NCBI GenBank assembly: GCA_026120035.1
Contig: JALRME010000004.1
Location: forward strand, 1,364,001-1,428,000
Direction: 5' to 3'
Length of the DNA stretch: 64,000 bases
Origin: Coleophoma eucalyptorum
Lineage: Eukaryota > Ascomycota > Leotiomycetes > Helotiales > Dermateaceae
Part shown: positions 44,560-56,155 of the stretch, piece by piece
How positions within the stretch are numbered: the first letter of the stretch is position 1
Layout of the letters: each line of letters begins with the position of its first letter
Notes under the pieces: generated by a model
Database searches by the model: none
What the model was told of the DNA's origin: nothing
What the model saw: the letters and a program-made list of their open reading frames with translations, nothing else
Program-made: the position numbers and the translations under genes

Positions 44560-46238
44560 ATGACGACCCAATATCCTACTTCGTCACTACAAACCTTTGG
44601 GTTTGCCATTATTGTAGTTTTCCCAGTATTGGCTTTCATGACAGTATGTTTGCGCTTGTATTCCCGCCTTGTAACTCGGCAAGTTGGAGCTGGTGAGAAA
44701 ACTTCCGCACCGCCCCGGCAGGATATGGGCTGATCATGAATAGATGATATGTGCATTGTGATTGCCATGGTATGTACTGATCCAACAAGGGTTGAGCCAT
44801 ATTCTAAACATTCTTGACAGCTCATGTCCATTGGAGAAACTTATACAACATGGAAATGTGAGTGATGTGTCGATCCTTGCTAACAGCTCGATGCTGACCA
44901 TCACGAAATAGACATGGAAACAAATTTCGTTGGCATTCACTTTGCTGATATTCCATTGGGGTACGATCCAGTCCCAGGATTGCAGGTAAAAGCTTCTCCA
45001 AGACCTATAGCTGAAATAACTTCTAACGATTGTGTGCAGTACAATTATGCCGTTCAAATCCTTTATAATCCAATTCTGGCCATCGTGAAGACTTCACTAC
45101 TTCTCTTCCTGGTCCGACTTGCGGGACAGAAGAAGGGATTGAAAAACATGATCTTGGGACTTAATATTCTGAACCTGTCGATGATGGTTGCTATTTTTGC
45201 AGTGGTGATCTTTCAATGCTGGCCCGTAAGTTTTAACCAGATAATAAATCATCTATGCGATCATCTCTCAGCTTGGCTACGATCCATATACAATGCGCGC
45301 CTCTCCTAGAACCATGCTGACTTACCAGATTTCTTATAACTGGGACACATCGCAGAAGGGGAAGTGTGTTCAACAAGGCGCCTTCTATGTCGCAACTTCA
45401 GCGTTGACTCTCTTTACGGATATTCTCGTGCTCCTTATTCCATTTTGGATCGTGAAGGACTTGAAGATGCCGAGAAAGACAAAGGCAGCAGTTATTGGAA
45501 TTTTCTTCCTTGGATTTACGTATGTTGCAAAGGGACTTTACGTGTTATTATATATGCTAATAGGCTTTAGTGTTACTATCATTGGAATCGCTCGCCTTGT
45601 AATCATTGCACAAGCATTCTTCCCTACAGGACCTAGAGGCACTGATCCCACCTATAACATTGGGTTAGTTATGATGGCGGTCTTGAGATAGCATCAAGGC
45701 AGATAGGAAGATGGCAATACTGATTCATCACTCATAGGTTTACTACCTCAGCAATGGAGACTAATGTCGCAATCATGACTGCAAACGCACCAGCTCTGAA
45801 ACCACTCATGAAGTAAGTACAACCTTGGGCAAGCCCAGATTGTATGTAATCAGCAAAAAGTAACACAGACTTCATAGGAAATGGTTCCCTCGTCTCTTCT
45901 CTTCTTACTCGAACGGCAATCCTTACTCCAGTGGACCATACGCGGGCGCAGGTAGCAGTGGATACGGAATCCGCAAAAGTATACGAACAACGCACAATGG
46001 CGGGACGGGATTGAGAAGTGGACATGGTGGATTTGTACTGAAGGACATGAAGGGACGATCCGAAATCCGAAGCACAAATCGAGGAGATAGCGAAGAGGAA
46101 ATCATGACCTTTGATGGGATTGTCAAGACGACGAATGTCAGTGTTCGATACATGGATTCGAGGCAGGTGGAAAATTCCTCAAATAGCAGTAAACATGATG
46201 ATCTGGGTATGCGGACAAGCGTTGATAGTAACGTCTGA
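44560..46238 (+). CDS. Rhodopsin-domain (SAT4-like) integral membrane protein B
   Basis: Nine exons (44560-44692, 44744-44769, 44821-44857, 44912-44985, 45040-45225, 45329-45519, 45571-45663, 45738-45812, 45878-46238) give 391 residues; all eight introns are GT-AG. Exons 2 and 3 are only 26 and 37 nt. The product belongs to the same fungal rhodopsin-domain family as protein A: helix 1, then LRLYSRLVTRQVGADD, seven TM helices with KTSLLLFLVRLAG in helix 3-4 and TVTIIGIARLVIIAQAF in helix 6, METNVAIMTANAPALKPLM at the end of the core, and a ~120-residue polar tail with Gly/Ser and Arg. The dense introns contrast with protein A. Function unknown. Confidence 0.88.
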
Positions 46239-48555
46239 ATATCAGATATTATGTTCTGTTTTATTGGATAGCGATGTTTTAATGGGTTGGGCTGGGCTAT
46301 ACAGTTTTCTGAGGTACAATACCCTGGGATTGAAATGTACTGAGTTTGGAGTATTTGCTATAATGATAAGATCATGTAACTAGATTTCTTCAGACACACT
46401 TGCATGAATAGAACAACGCTCGACAACGAATCGGGCTTTCTTATTATTGCATACCTGTACAAACAATGGCCTTGAAAGATTGTAACCTCAATGTCAACAC
46501 ATCAAATAATTTCTCTCATGCCACTTCATGCCACTATCTCCAGAACAACCGTGCTACCCATACAAAGATCAATTCACAAATAGGCAAGATTGACCAAAAG
46601 CCAAGCCGATACAAGGGGGAAAAAAGTCATATTGTTCTAGCCGCACGTGGCGAGCCTGCCCTGCGCTCTCCAGCAGGATCAATAAGTCGTCTCATCACCA
46701 ACCCCCCACTGTAAATCTTGATTAAGAAGTAATGGCAGCGATTGAGTTTCTTGTCGCTAACCTGGATTTTGATGGGGCCGGGCAAAGACCTCGGCGCAAG
46801 CAAATCTCAAATTCATTTATCTAAGTTTTCGGTGCTTCGTCGTTGCAATTAGATCAACACCCCTCCTTCCTTTCCCAGGGCCACCATGCAACTCAATTGA
46901 GCTATGTGGCAGTATATAGAATCGAATAAGTGCAGGTTCTTGGATAAGGTAAAGTTTAAACTCCAAGAGGCGTTTGGAATTGACCGGGACCGCTGGGTTG
47001 ATGGTTGAAAGAATCTTGCTTTTGGAGGGAGCTGTCGGGGAAAAAAAAGCGGAAAGCGGAAGAATTTCAGGGGTGGGTGATTCAGGGATTAACGGTATAT
47101 TTACATGCCGACGAGAAATCAGCTCACTTTGGATTTCTCGAGGAGAGGGGGGGGGAAAAGTTCCGATCTCTACTTCGGTACTTCCATCTCTCTTTGAGGC
47201 ATAAGGTGAGACTTTTCGAATCTATATCGAGCGACTTGTGTTAAGAGTCAAGAAGTATAAAACATTACGTGTACCATCTCGCAATTTAGGTTCCGAACAT
47301 TGGATATTTATCTCTAATCGGCAAAAGCCGACATTGGTTCGTTGGATTGGAAGCATTCGAATTGACTTCAGTTGCGTCGAGATTCTCTACCTTCAACTTG
47401 TTTTTAAGTTGATTAGATGGACGTTGCTCATGTACCGGAAATGTCACACGATCACTCGGCTTCTTCCGAAAGGTGGAGGTCGATTTATTGATCTTAGCGA
47501 CGGGGTGAATTGTTACTATCCTGAAAAGAAGCAGCAGGTGTGGTTGCGTTGGTGTTGAAATGGTTTATTGTGGCTTGAAGCACGTTAAGAATACTTGAAC
47601 TCATGAATTCCAATGACCATCGCCTTGGGAATTGGCAACGAAGCCACGGTAGCTTTCCCAACTTCCTAATTCGGCCTTCTGGGCTGCCGGTGGCGCTGTC
47701 GTGCAGCTTCGTCACGTGGCACAAGGGGGAATCGTGTGTTGCTTTTCGCCGCGGACAGGAGCAGTTTCTGGCCGTTCTCGATATGCCTTGATCCAAAGCA
47801 GCTCAAGAAGTTGGCGATTCTCTCGCTTCTTCGCCCGCTTGGCTGAGATTGGAGGGACAGTGAGTTTTCATCGGGATAGTCAATCCATCTCGTAGACTCC
47901 AACGGCGACAGGGACCACTATATGCGCAGTGTCGTTAACTCAGGCATATGTATAATGCCAAAAGGGCTTGGTAGGTAGAAGGAAAAGGCGAGAAAGTAAA
48001 CGATTATACTCGCTTAGGGGGCTCTACAACGTCTTAATGCCCCGGAAGTAGGGGCCCTCAAGCTTTCGGCGGCTAAAAGCTTGTCTCGTCCAATTGTGGT
48101 GAAACTTCAACGTTCGATTCTGGTTTGCAACCTCACCTACTCTCCCGATAAACTCGATAATCTTATCGCGCAATTCTTAGAGACGGAGTCCAGGTCTGGT
48201 TTGCTGCTATTGACGGCCAACGGATTGATTGACGCGGCAGAGCCATTCTTGACACCGCTTTCTCGCAGTATCCTTATCCTTATCTCTGCCGCAACATTGC
48301 ATTGAGACTCAACAAGACGAAGGATACCATTTGCTCGATAAATGTCAATGTGCTGATGACCTGCCCAAGACAGAATAGCTCACTGATTAACAAGCTTGCT
48401 CGTGTGTCTAAAAGTGCCACACAGTGTCGTTTGAATCCAGGTTGTACGAACCAGGTGCAAGATAAGGACGCCAAAAGGAGGGGGTGATAGTGCGATTCTA
48501 GGAGATCGTCTTGTACTTGCAGGGTTTCTCCAAAATCAAGCGCTTACTACTCGAG
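46239..48555. other. Gene-poor tract (about 2.3 kb)
   Basis: No supportable gene on either strand; frames are short. A run of nine G (GAGAGGGGGGGGG) is at 47144-47156. CT-rich sequence near 48540 precedes the ATG of the transporter. Confidence 0.45.
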
Positions 48556-50752
48556 ATGCCTCTCCAGATCAAAACTCGGTCTGGATCCTCCTCGCCGGAG
48601 GAGCGACGCCCTCTGCTTGAGACTCCAGATTTTGGTATCTTTCAGAGCCGTCGTTCACGCGGGAAACGTCCTGCGAAAATGAAGGGTGATATCTTGCCAT
48701 TTACTACTCCGAGCTATGTCTCTAGCTCGTCAAAGCTCATTGCCGTCCTGCTTGTTGGATGTTCAATGATCACGTCCACGGTTAGTTACCCCATTTTCTT
48801 CGCGAGAGAGATATCAGCTGACAGCCGTCCAGACCTTTGGATATGATGGCTCAATGATGTACGGAACTACTTTGCAATATGGCTGGGCTGCTAGCATACT
48901 GACTTTCTATCTAGAAATGGGTTGAATATCCTACCCAGCTATGCAGATTATTTCAACCTAAACACCGCAACCACTGGTCTGAATACCGCATCGGTATGGA
49001 TCGGTGGTATCCTAGCTGGTCTTACGTTTGGAAAAGTCACGGACATTATTGGCCGGAGACCAGCTCTGTTCTGGTCTGCTATCATCACTATCATTGCGGT
49101 TATTCTTCAGTCAGCCGCTCAGAATATTGCAATGTTTGGTAAATTGATATCCTCTGGCTCTTCTATTACTTTTCTGATAAACCTGTTTAGTAATTGCTAG
49201 AATCCTGATTGGGTTTGGTACCTCAGCGTCAGGCCTTTGCGGTCCTGTATATCTCAGTGAAACGTTGCCTCTAAACTGGAGAGGATGGGGCTTAGGCATC
49301 TTCAACGACTTTTACTATGTCGGTCAGTGAATTTGAGAGTTCCCATGCCGCTGTCTTCTCACATACTCTCTTAGGTGGACTGATCGCTGCCGGCATCACA
49401 TACGGCACTTCTGGAATGACCTCCACCTGGGCATGGAGAATTCCGTCAATAATGCAGGGATTCTTTAGTATTCTTTGCATTGTGATCTTGCCCTTTATTC
49501 CTGAATCTCCCCGCTGGCTCGCGTATGAGAACCGAAAGGACGAGGCTCTCGAAGTTGTCGCTCAGACTTATGCCAACGGTGATGCTACGGATCCAATCGT
49601 ATTGATTGCATTCAAGGAGATCATTGATACTATAGGTAAGCGGTAATGTGAAAATGGGTTTGTAATTGGCTAAGAAACTGTCAGATTTTGAAAAGAATGT
49701 TGGGGAGACTTTATCTCTAAAGCAAATGTTCAAGACACCAAATGCTCGAAAGAGGGTCATCATTGCTTGCTCCCTTGCAGTCTTCAGTACCCTCGCCGGT
49801 AAGACTGTTTCCACATTAATACATATCGAATGTGGAAGCTGATAGGTTACAGGAAATATTATTGTGTCCTATTACTTAGGCACGATGCTGACAAATGCTG
49901 TAAGTCTGTTGAGAGACAATATCCATAAGCCACCGTGTTAACGTTGTTTGTTTGCAGGGTATCACTTCTACAACTACGCAGCTTCAAATTGTAAGGACAA
50001 CTTTCCAAAACTTCATGACAAGAGCTGATATTTTAGAACATCATCTTAAATGCATGGTGTCTTGTCTGCTCGCTCGTAGGCACTGGCTTCGCAGACTGGA
50101 TCGGGAGAAAAGCTACAGGCATCATCTCGACCACACTTGCTATGATCTTCCTCTTCCTCGTAGGAGGACTTACCAAAGGTAAATCCAAACCACTACTCTT
50201 AGAATCTCAGCATTGCTTACAAGACTTCACCCAGTCTACGGAACATCTACAAACAACTCGGGCATCTACGGCACTGTGGCATGCATCTTCTTGTTCCAAG
50301 GTGCATACAGTTTCGGTTGGACGCCTTTACTTTACATGATTCCACCGGAAGTTTTGAACTATGGCATCCGTGCCAACGGCATGGGAGTTTTCCAATTCGT
50401 ACTGAATGCAACCGCGTTGTGGGGTGTCTTCGCCTTCCCATTCGCCTTGGAGGGCATTGGCTGGAAGACATATATGATCAATGCCACATGGGACATTGTA
50501 GCGATATTGTTTATCGTGTTCTACTGGGTTGAAACTAAAGGCAAGACTCTGGAAGAGATTGATGCGTTGCTGGATGGCGTGAAGCATAGTGATGTGCCGG
50601 ATATCAATGCTGTTCGAGATGGGAAGGAGGAGCTTGGTGATGTGCTACATGGCGTTGGGTTTGAGACGTCCGCTGGTGGTTCTGCTTTTGATCGGGTTAA
50701 TGTGCCGTCGAAGATGGATACCACTGGAACTGCAACGAGAAATTTAGAGTAA
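48556..50752 (+). CDS. MFS sugar transporter
   Basis: Ten exons (48556-48780, 48833-48858, 48915-49138, 49191-49322, 49375-49635, 49685-49798, 49853-49899, 49958-49990, 50037-50178, 50235-50752) give 573 residues. I start at the ATG at 48556 because the open frame before it begins with TTG and the N-terminus MPLQIKTRSG then leads to the first TM helix. Sugar-porter signatures are present: FGYDGSMINGL in helix 1, GRRPALFW between helices 2 and 3, the PESPRWLA block after helix 6, and ADWIGRK in the second half. Twelve helices are expected. Relatives are lactose permease- or hexose-type proton symporters of the plasma membrane. The C-terminus is polar. Exon 2 is 26 nt. Substrate not determined. 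Confidence 0.9.
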
Positions 50753-50962
50753 AGGCAAAGCTGGTGGCTGTACAGGAGGTTCAAGACTGAACTATCACCA
50801 TTTTAGAAGCAATTATACCTTAGATATCACTTGCTATTTGTTGGAGAAGCAATTTGACATGTGTCTCACATGAAATCATAAAAACATCGGAAAGAACTGT
50901 GGAATACTGGTCTGCGATATGAGACATATTTATTTTTTTATCCTATCATATAAATCTGGAGC

Positions 50963-52819
50963 TTATGATCTGAACAGCATCAAGCTTTCTTCTTCAAGAG
51001 GCGCTCCTTCGTCCTCGCTTTCAGGCTCGTCCTCGCCAAGATTGACCTTCTGGCCGAGCAGGGTCGAGAAGAAACGATCAATTGCATCTTGTTCCCAACT
51101 TCCCCGGTCCTGAGGGGCCATGAAATTCTGTAACTTTTCGTGAACTGTAAACTTCATCTTGCGACCTTTGCTAGCCTTTGTGTCAACGTTCTTTCTTGTC
51201 TTGGCCTCCTTCACTGCCGTCCATTGCATTGGGCGACCACTATCACCTGCTGTATTGGCTGAGGAATCTGCCATGCGCTGATCAACCAGCTCTTTCAGCA
51301 GCATCTGGTAGAAGTCTGCATCATCGAATATATTCGGATCTTCTGTCAACTTTTGCTTTGCTTGGATAGGAGCGCATGAGCGGGGCATCTTGGTTCGCTT
51401 CACCAAGTGCTCAGAGCTGGCAAGTTGTTCTTGAAGAACAGTGGTGATGGTTTGTTGAGAAGCAGTCTGGTTCAGCTTCCTGGAAAGAGGAAGTGCAGTT
51501 GTGCCTTTCACTTTGGATGACCATTTCTCGAGAGTGGATTGTCTACCATCAATTGAAGTAACTTCAGAAGTCTTCATTCTCTTCCAGATCTTTGAGGATG
51601 AAGTGGAGACGTCAATGTGCTTCCTCTTCTTGCCAGCGGATTCGGGATTGTTTGCTTTCGATAATTCATACCGTAAAGCATCCAATGAATTCCATAGTTG
51701 AATTGCAGCTTCTTGAGCTCCCTGATATGGCTTGCCACTGACATCAAAGGTGTCTTTCTCATCAATCGCGGAGATCGAGTTCGTCGCAACCAATGCTTTC
51801 TGTAGACGGATGCGGACATTAAGGAGCGAATCGAAAGCTTTCCGTTGCTGCTTCACAGCATTACCTTTGTCGGCATCTGCTTTCGCGGCTTGTGAGATTG
51901 TTGCAACCACAGTCTTCTGTTCCTCATTCATTATTTTCCGCAGTTCCGCACGCTGAGCATCGGCATCATCGCCATTTCCAGCATCGCTCTCATGTTCCTC
52001 ATCGTCATCATCTTCGTCCTCTTCATCCTCCTCATCCTGATTGTCTTCAGATTGACTGTTTGCGGAGACATCCTCGTCGTCATCCTCCAATTCTGATCCC
52101 TCCTCAGATTCAGATACACTGTGTTGTTCATCAACATCGAGTATGTCCTCATCGGTGTCATCTCCTTCAGATTCCTCGTCTCCGTTGACAGCAGCCTTCT
52201 CTTCCTCACTGTCCGACATGAAGTCAGCCGCCGTTGGCCTCGTACTTTTGGCGCTCGCTGTCTTTGGCTTTCCACTCCCACGGAATGTGAAATCCTTAAA
52301 CTTTTCCTCATCGCTATCACCGAGTGCTGCATCGCTATCAATGTCTGCATCGTCATCGTCGATGTCGATGTCGGAGGCTTCGGGGTCTGCATAAGTTGGC
52401 GCCGCAGGATCAGCTTCATCCGCGCTGTCCTCTTCCTCATCAAACTCTGGCCCTTCACTATCCTCCTCAAGAAGTGCCTGGCGGCTGACGCGAGCTCCAG
52501 CGTATTGCGGTCCTAAGGCGACCTCGTCCTTTTTGCGCAACTTGCTCTTCCTGTGGGCCATCAGCATACATTACTTCAGGCTATAAAGTGTTAAAGGCAT
52601 ACCCAACATCTACATAATGTTCCGTGCCAGCTAAGCCATCATCGCTTTCTCCAGAATCACTGCCTTCGTCGCTACCACCTGCGGGAGAATCTGCTTCTGG
52701 ATCAAAGTCTGCAAACAATTAGCAATAGCGGAGCAATTCTATGGCAGACCTGACAAACCTTTAGGAGCAGTCTCTTCCAGTTCAGCAATTTGCTGAGCGA
52801 GAGTCTTGGTCTTTCCCAT
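50963..52819 (-). CDS. bfr2: BFR2/AATF-like ribosome biogenesis protein
   Basis: Three exons (52819-52759, 52708-52603, 52550-50963) give 584 residues. The N-terminus MGKTKTLAQQIAELEETAPKDFDPEAD is the conserved start of Bfr2/AATF. A long Asp/Glu-rich acidic region (residues ~60-230) follows, then the AATF core around QRAELRKIMNEEQKTVVATISQAAKADA and FDSLLNVRIRLQKALVATNS. The C-terminal TRAUB-type part has FDDADFYQMLLKELVDQR, ending GSWEQDAIDRFFSTLLGQKVNL. The yeast counterpart is a nucleolar factor in early small-subunit pre-rRNA processing. The gene is head-to-head with IND1, with only 152 bp between start codons. Confidence 0.93.
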
Positions 52820-52971
52820 CGTGAGAATGGTCGTTGCGTGCAATATCTAGAAATCTTGGAGCAAAAAAAGATGGTTCACCCAAAAACATTTCTCGGCGCG
52901 CGGCCGTGTCGGCCGCCATCCTTCTTGTACCCGCGGAAGCTCGACATTCAAGTCGACGACGCCATTTAATC
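52820..52971. promoter_or_regulatory. Bidirectional promoter of BFR2 and IND1
   Basis: Only 152 bases separate the two divergent start codons. The middle is G+C-rich (CGGCGCGCGGCCGTGTCGGCC at about 52891-52911) in an otherwise balanced sequence and has no TATA box. A shared promoter is the simplest reading. Confidence 0.6.
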
Positions 52972-54048
52972 ATGAAGCCACGACTGTTTTCCACCCTGCG
53001 ATGTCTGCAACATGAAAATCCACTGGTATAACACCAATTTCATCTGCCGTAGACTTTGCTGATCACTTTTTCAAGGGATTGCCAAGAACAGGCAGTATTC
53101 CGCGCATGCAGCGCGGCTTGCCTGAGAGACGGAACATCAAAAACGTCAAGAAAGTCATAGCTGTGTCTTCTGCAAAAGGTGGAGTAGGAAAGTCGACAAT
53201 CTCTGGTGCGTAGATATAATTGGAAGAACTTGACAGAAGCTGATCGGTCTAGCAAATCTCGCGCTTGCCTTTGCGCGTAAAGGACTTAGATCCGGAATTC
53301 TCGATACCGATATCTTCGGACCTTCTATACCTACGTTATTCAATCTCTCAGACGAACCACGATTATCTCCTAGTTGGTGAATGCCTATCGAGTTTATGGT
53401 TGGCGATCCTGACGCCCAGCAGACAATCAACTTCTCCCACTCTCCAATTATGGAGTCAAGACTATGTCCATGGGTTATTTGGTGGGAGAAAAAGCTCCGG
53501 TGGTATGGAGAGGCCTTATGGTCATGAAAGCTTTGCAGCAACTTCTACATGAAGTAGACTGGGGTGGATTAGATGTACTGGTTTTGGATCTACCTCCGGG
53601 AACAGGCGATTCACAGTTAACCATCACACAACAGGTCGTCTTAGATGGTAATAGTACAGTCCTTGTTTGTTTCCCAGAATGTATACTAATTGAAGTAGGA
53701 GCTGTGATTGTTTCAACGCCGCAGGATATTGCCCTTAAGGATGCTGTGAAAGGCATCAACATGTTCAAAAAGATCGACATACCTATTTTGGGAATGGTCC
53801 AGAATATGTCCTTCTTTGTTTGTCCGCATTGTAAAGAAGGAACTCATATCTTTGGGTCGAAATCTGGAGTTACACATGCTTGTGAGGAGCATGGTGTTGA
53901 TTTTCTCGGAGACGTGCCATTGCACGCAAGTATCTGCGAAGACGCTGATCGAGGCAAGCCAACTGTTGTCTCTGAACCAGAAAGCGAAAGAGGACAAGCA
54001 TATATGAACATTGCACAGCAAATTGGCAACAAGATTGGATTGTTCTGA
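52972..54048 (+). CDS. ind1: IND1/NUBPL-like mitochondrial Fe-S protein
   Basis: Five exons (52972-53025, 53076-53205, 53253-53372, 53423-53647, 53699-54048) give 292 residues. The protein is an Mrp/NBP35-type P-loop NTPase: AKGGVGKST at residues 51-59, [12 protein letters not shown] later, and the C-terminal CPHC that ligates an Fe-S cluster. The basic, Ser/Leu-rich N-terminus ([18 protein letters not shown]) looks like a mitochondrial presequence, and HENPLGLPRTG agrees with other Ind1 proteins. Ind1/NUBPL delivers Fe-S clusters to respiratory complex I. Intron 1 ends in AAG; intron 3 has a tandem CAGCAG acceptor, of which the downstream one gives the family's [11 protein letters not shown]. 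Confidence 0.93.
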
Positions 54049-54882
54049 TGTTGTTTGGCCAATGTTGTATATTCTTTATAAGCCCTGATATTACTGTAAC
54101 ACTGCTAAATCTGCAATCTTTGTAGTCTTGTAATATATAAAAAGCCAAGAATTCTGCCATAACATACGTCTTTTACAATGCTGTACCATTCGGTCTCTAG
54201 CTATTATAATCTAGAACCTATAATCAAAACTCTGAACACAAGTGAATATTTCTAGAGCAATTTCTAGTTACTGAGCAATGCCTTACTTCAGATTATCCAG
54301 TGGGTAGGATTTCTCTGCTGCTCGGCCTACTCCAGTGGCTAGATCATTTTTTTAGACTAATCTATATTACTTCAAAATATCTATTGGCTCAATTGAAGTG
54401 CAACATTCGATTTACATGATGTCCACAAGCAAGAAATTACAGAGAAATCCCTCAAACATTGCAAAGACTGAGAATTCTTCACTTTTGTTTAGTTACAAAG
54501 GTATAGCCGAAGGAAAACTGTGGGTTTAATGCCAAGGGGTTCATAAGCTGTACTTAGCTTCAGCGCTGTAAAGCATGTCCAAAAGCTGATATCGAAGCAG
54601 GACTAAATACCAAACCATATGCTTTGACAATGGCATAGAATAGAGGTGTCATCCACTAAACTGAATCATCCCTATGCTTATGGTTTATTCAGCTTGTGCT
54701 TCTCACAAACAAACATGGGAAGAGTTTGGGTACACTCATTACTAGTATTTTCTTCTCTATGGTGTATTCGGCAACCTTTCGTGCAACTCCATGTTAGCAC
54801 CCATCGAAAATCAGAAATTAGGACGCCATGAAAAATGAAATCCCCCGCCATAAAACGCCTATACTTGCTGAGATCTCTCCCT
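54049..54882. other. Convergent intergenic tract
   Basis: A+T-rich 3' sequence between IND1 and SPF30. No gene is supported. Confidence 0.5.
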
Positions 54883-55857
54883 TCACGCGAATCCTTCGTC
54901 CTCACCCATTTGGTAAATGTGTCTACTCCTGGTCGGATCCTTTCGCATCGTTTGTCCGGAGCCTGTAAAGCCAACTTTATACACTATCAGTTATAATCCC
55001 TGTATGAAAAGAAGTGTACTTACCTCTACCATGAACGCCCTCTGGTGTTCGGAACATGCTCTCTTTCTTAGCGGCCTTTCCAAACTTGCCTTTCGCTGCA
55101 AAATCCTGCCACTTGTTCTTACCAGCTTCTAATTCCTTGTTCGCCTTGATCTTCTTTGGAAGCTTGGGGGGTCGTACAGGACCATCACTGACCATACTTG
55201 GCTCACGCTTCTTTTGTTGCGCAAGTTCAGGGTTGATGTCTGCAGCGGCAGAGATCACATTGGTATTGGTAGGAGGCTTTGGGATCGTGGCAGCCACTGG
55301 TGTTCCATCAGCTTTGCGCTTATTCGGGTTCACAATGGGTTTGATATCCTTGGCCCGTAGCGTTTCTGTAGTGTCGTAACTCTTGAATTTGACAATATAG
55401 ACGGGTGCAGTAGATGACCCAGTGATCGAGGTAATGCGTGCAGGATAGAAGCCCTTATCGCCTGAATACCATTTGGCAAGGACCATGTCGTTTACAGAGA
55501 ACTTTACTTGGGCATCTGTTTCCTCTGGCTGTGCCTCTGCTGTCTTCTTGAATGCTGGGTGATTTTCTCGTGACCATTTCTCTTTCACTGGCGCCTCCGA
55601 CGATTTCTTTGGAGCAGCTGCTGGTACTGAAGGAGGCTTTAGTTCTGCGATCGCAGCTTCGGTGAGGGAAATGACTTCTTCGAGCTCAGTCTTCAGACCC
55701 TGAAGCTCTGCACTATCGGGGTCTGCTTGGAGTCCTAGTTGGACTGTTTCAAGCTGTAGAGAATTAGCTAGGATCGAGACTTATTGGTAGAATTGGTGCT
55801 AACCTGCAACTTGTACTCCTTCACCTCCGCTTGGAAAGCGGCGATTTCGCTACTCAT
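54883..55857 (-). CDS. SPF30/SMNDC1-like Tudor-domain splicing factor
   Basis: Three exons (55857-55804, 55753-55024, 54962-54883) give 287 residues. An N-terminal helix (MSSEIAAFQAEVKEYKLQ) leads to a Tudor domain near residues 103-158 (FSVNDMVLAKWYSGDKGFYPARI and IVKFKSYDTTETL). The C-terminus has the family's RTPEGVHGRG and SGQTMRKDPTRSRHIY block, which the last, short exon completes; without that exon the protein would lack its most conserved tail. SPF30 is needed for assembly of the mature spliceosome. The gene is head-to-head with the SAF4-like gene. Confidence 0.92.
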
Positions 55858-56155
55858 TTTGTGTAAATACGCTCCTTAGAGATGTGATCTATGGTCTATA
55901 ATATGGCTCCAGAAAAGAGTTGTGAGTGGTTATTGTATTGTAGTGTGTCGAATGAGGGGTGTATGATGTATGGGAGGGGAAGCAAGGTCGTGAGTGAGGA
56001 AGATTATCACGAAACAAGATGGCGGCGATAACGCTTAGTCAGCATCGGCATCACGCGAAGGCCTCGCGCTTCTAAACTACCATAAGCTCCACCTTCTTGC
56101 TTACCTTTGTTCCTGAGCATAACGAATACTTGAGCGTTGGCTCGTCGTACACAAG
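55858..56155. promoter_or_regulatory. Bidirectional promoter of two splicing-factor genes
   Basis: 298 bases separate the ATGs of the SPF30-like and SAF4-like genes, which point apart. No TATA box is apparent. The 5' leaders of both genes must lie here. Confidence 0.55.

Noticed and set aside
26322..50752. A secondary-metabolite gene cluster (SDR, AKR, FAD oxidase, transporter)
   Set aside because: No PKS, NRPS, terpene synthase or DMATS in the window, and housekeeping genes such as DOM34 and kinesin interrupt the set.
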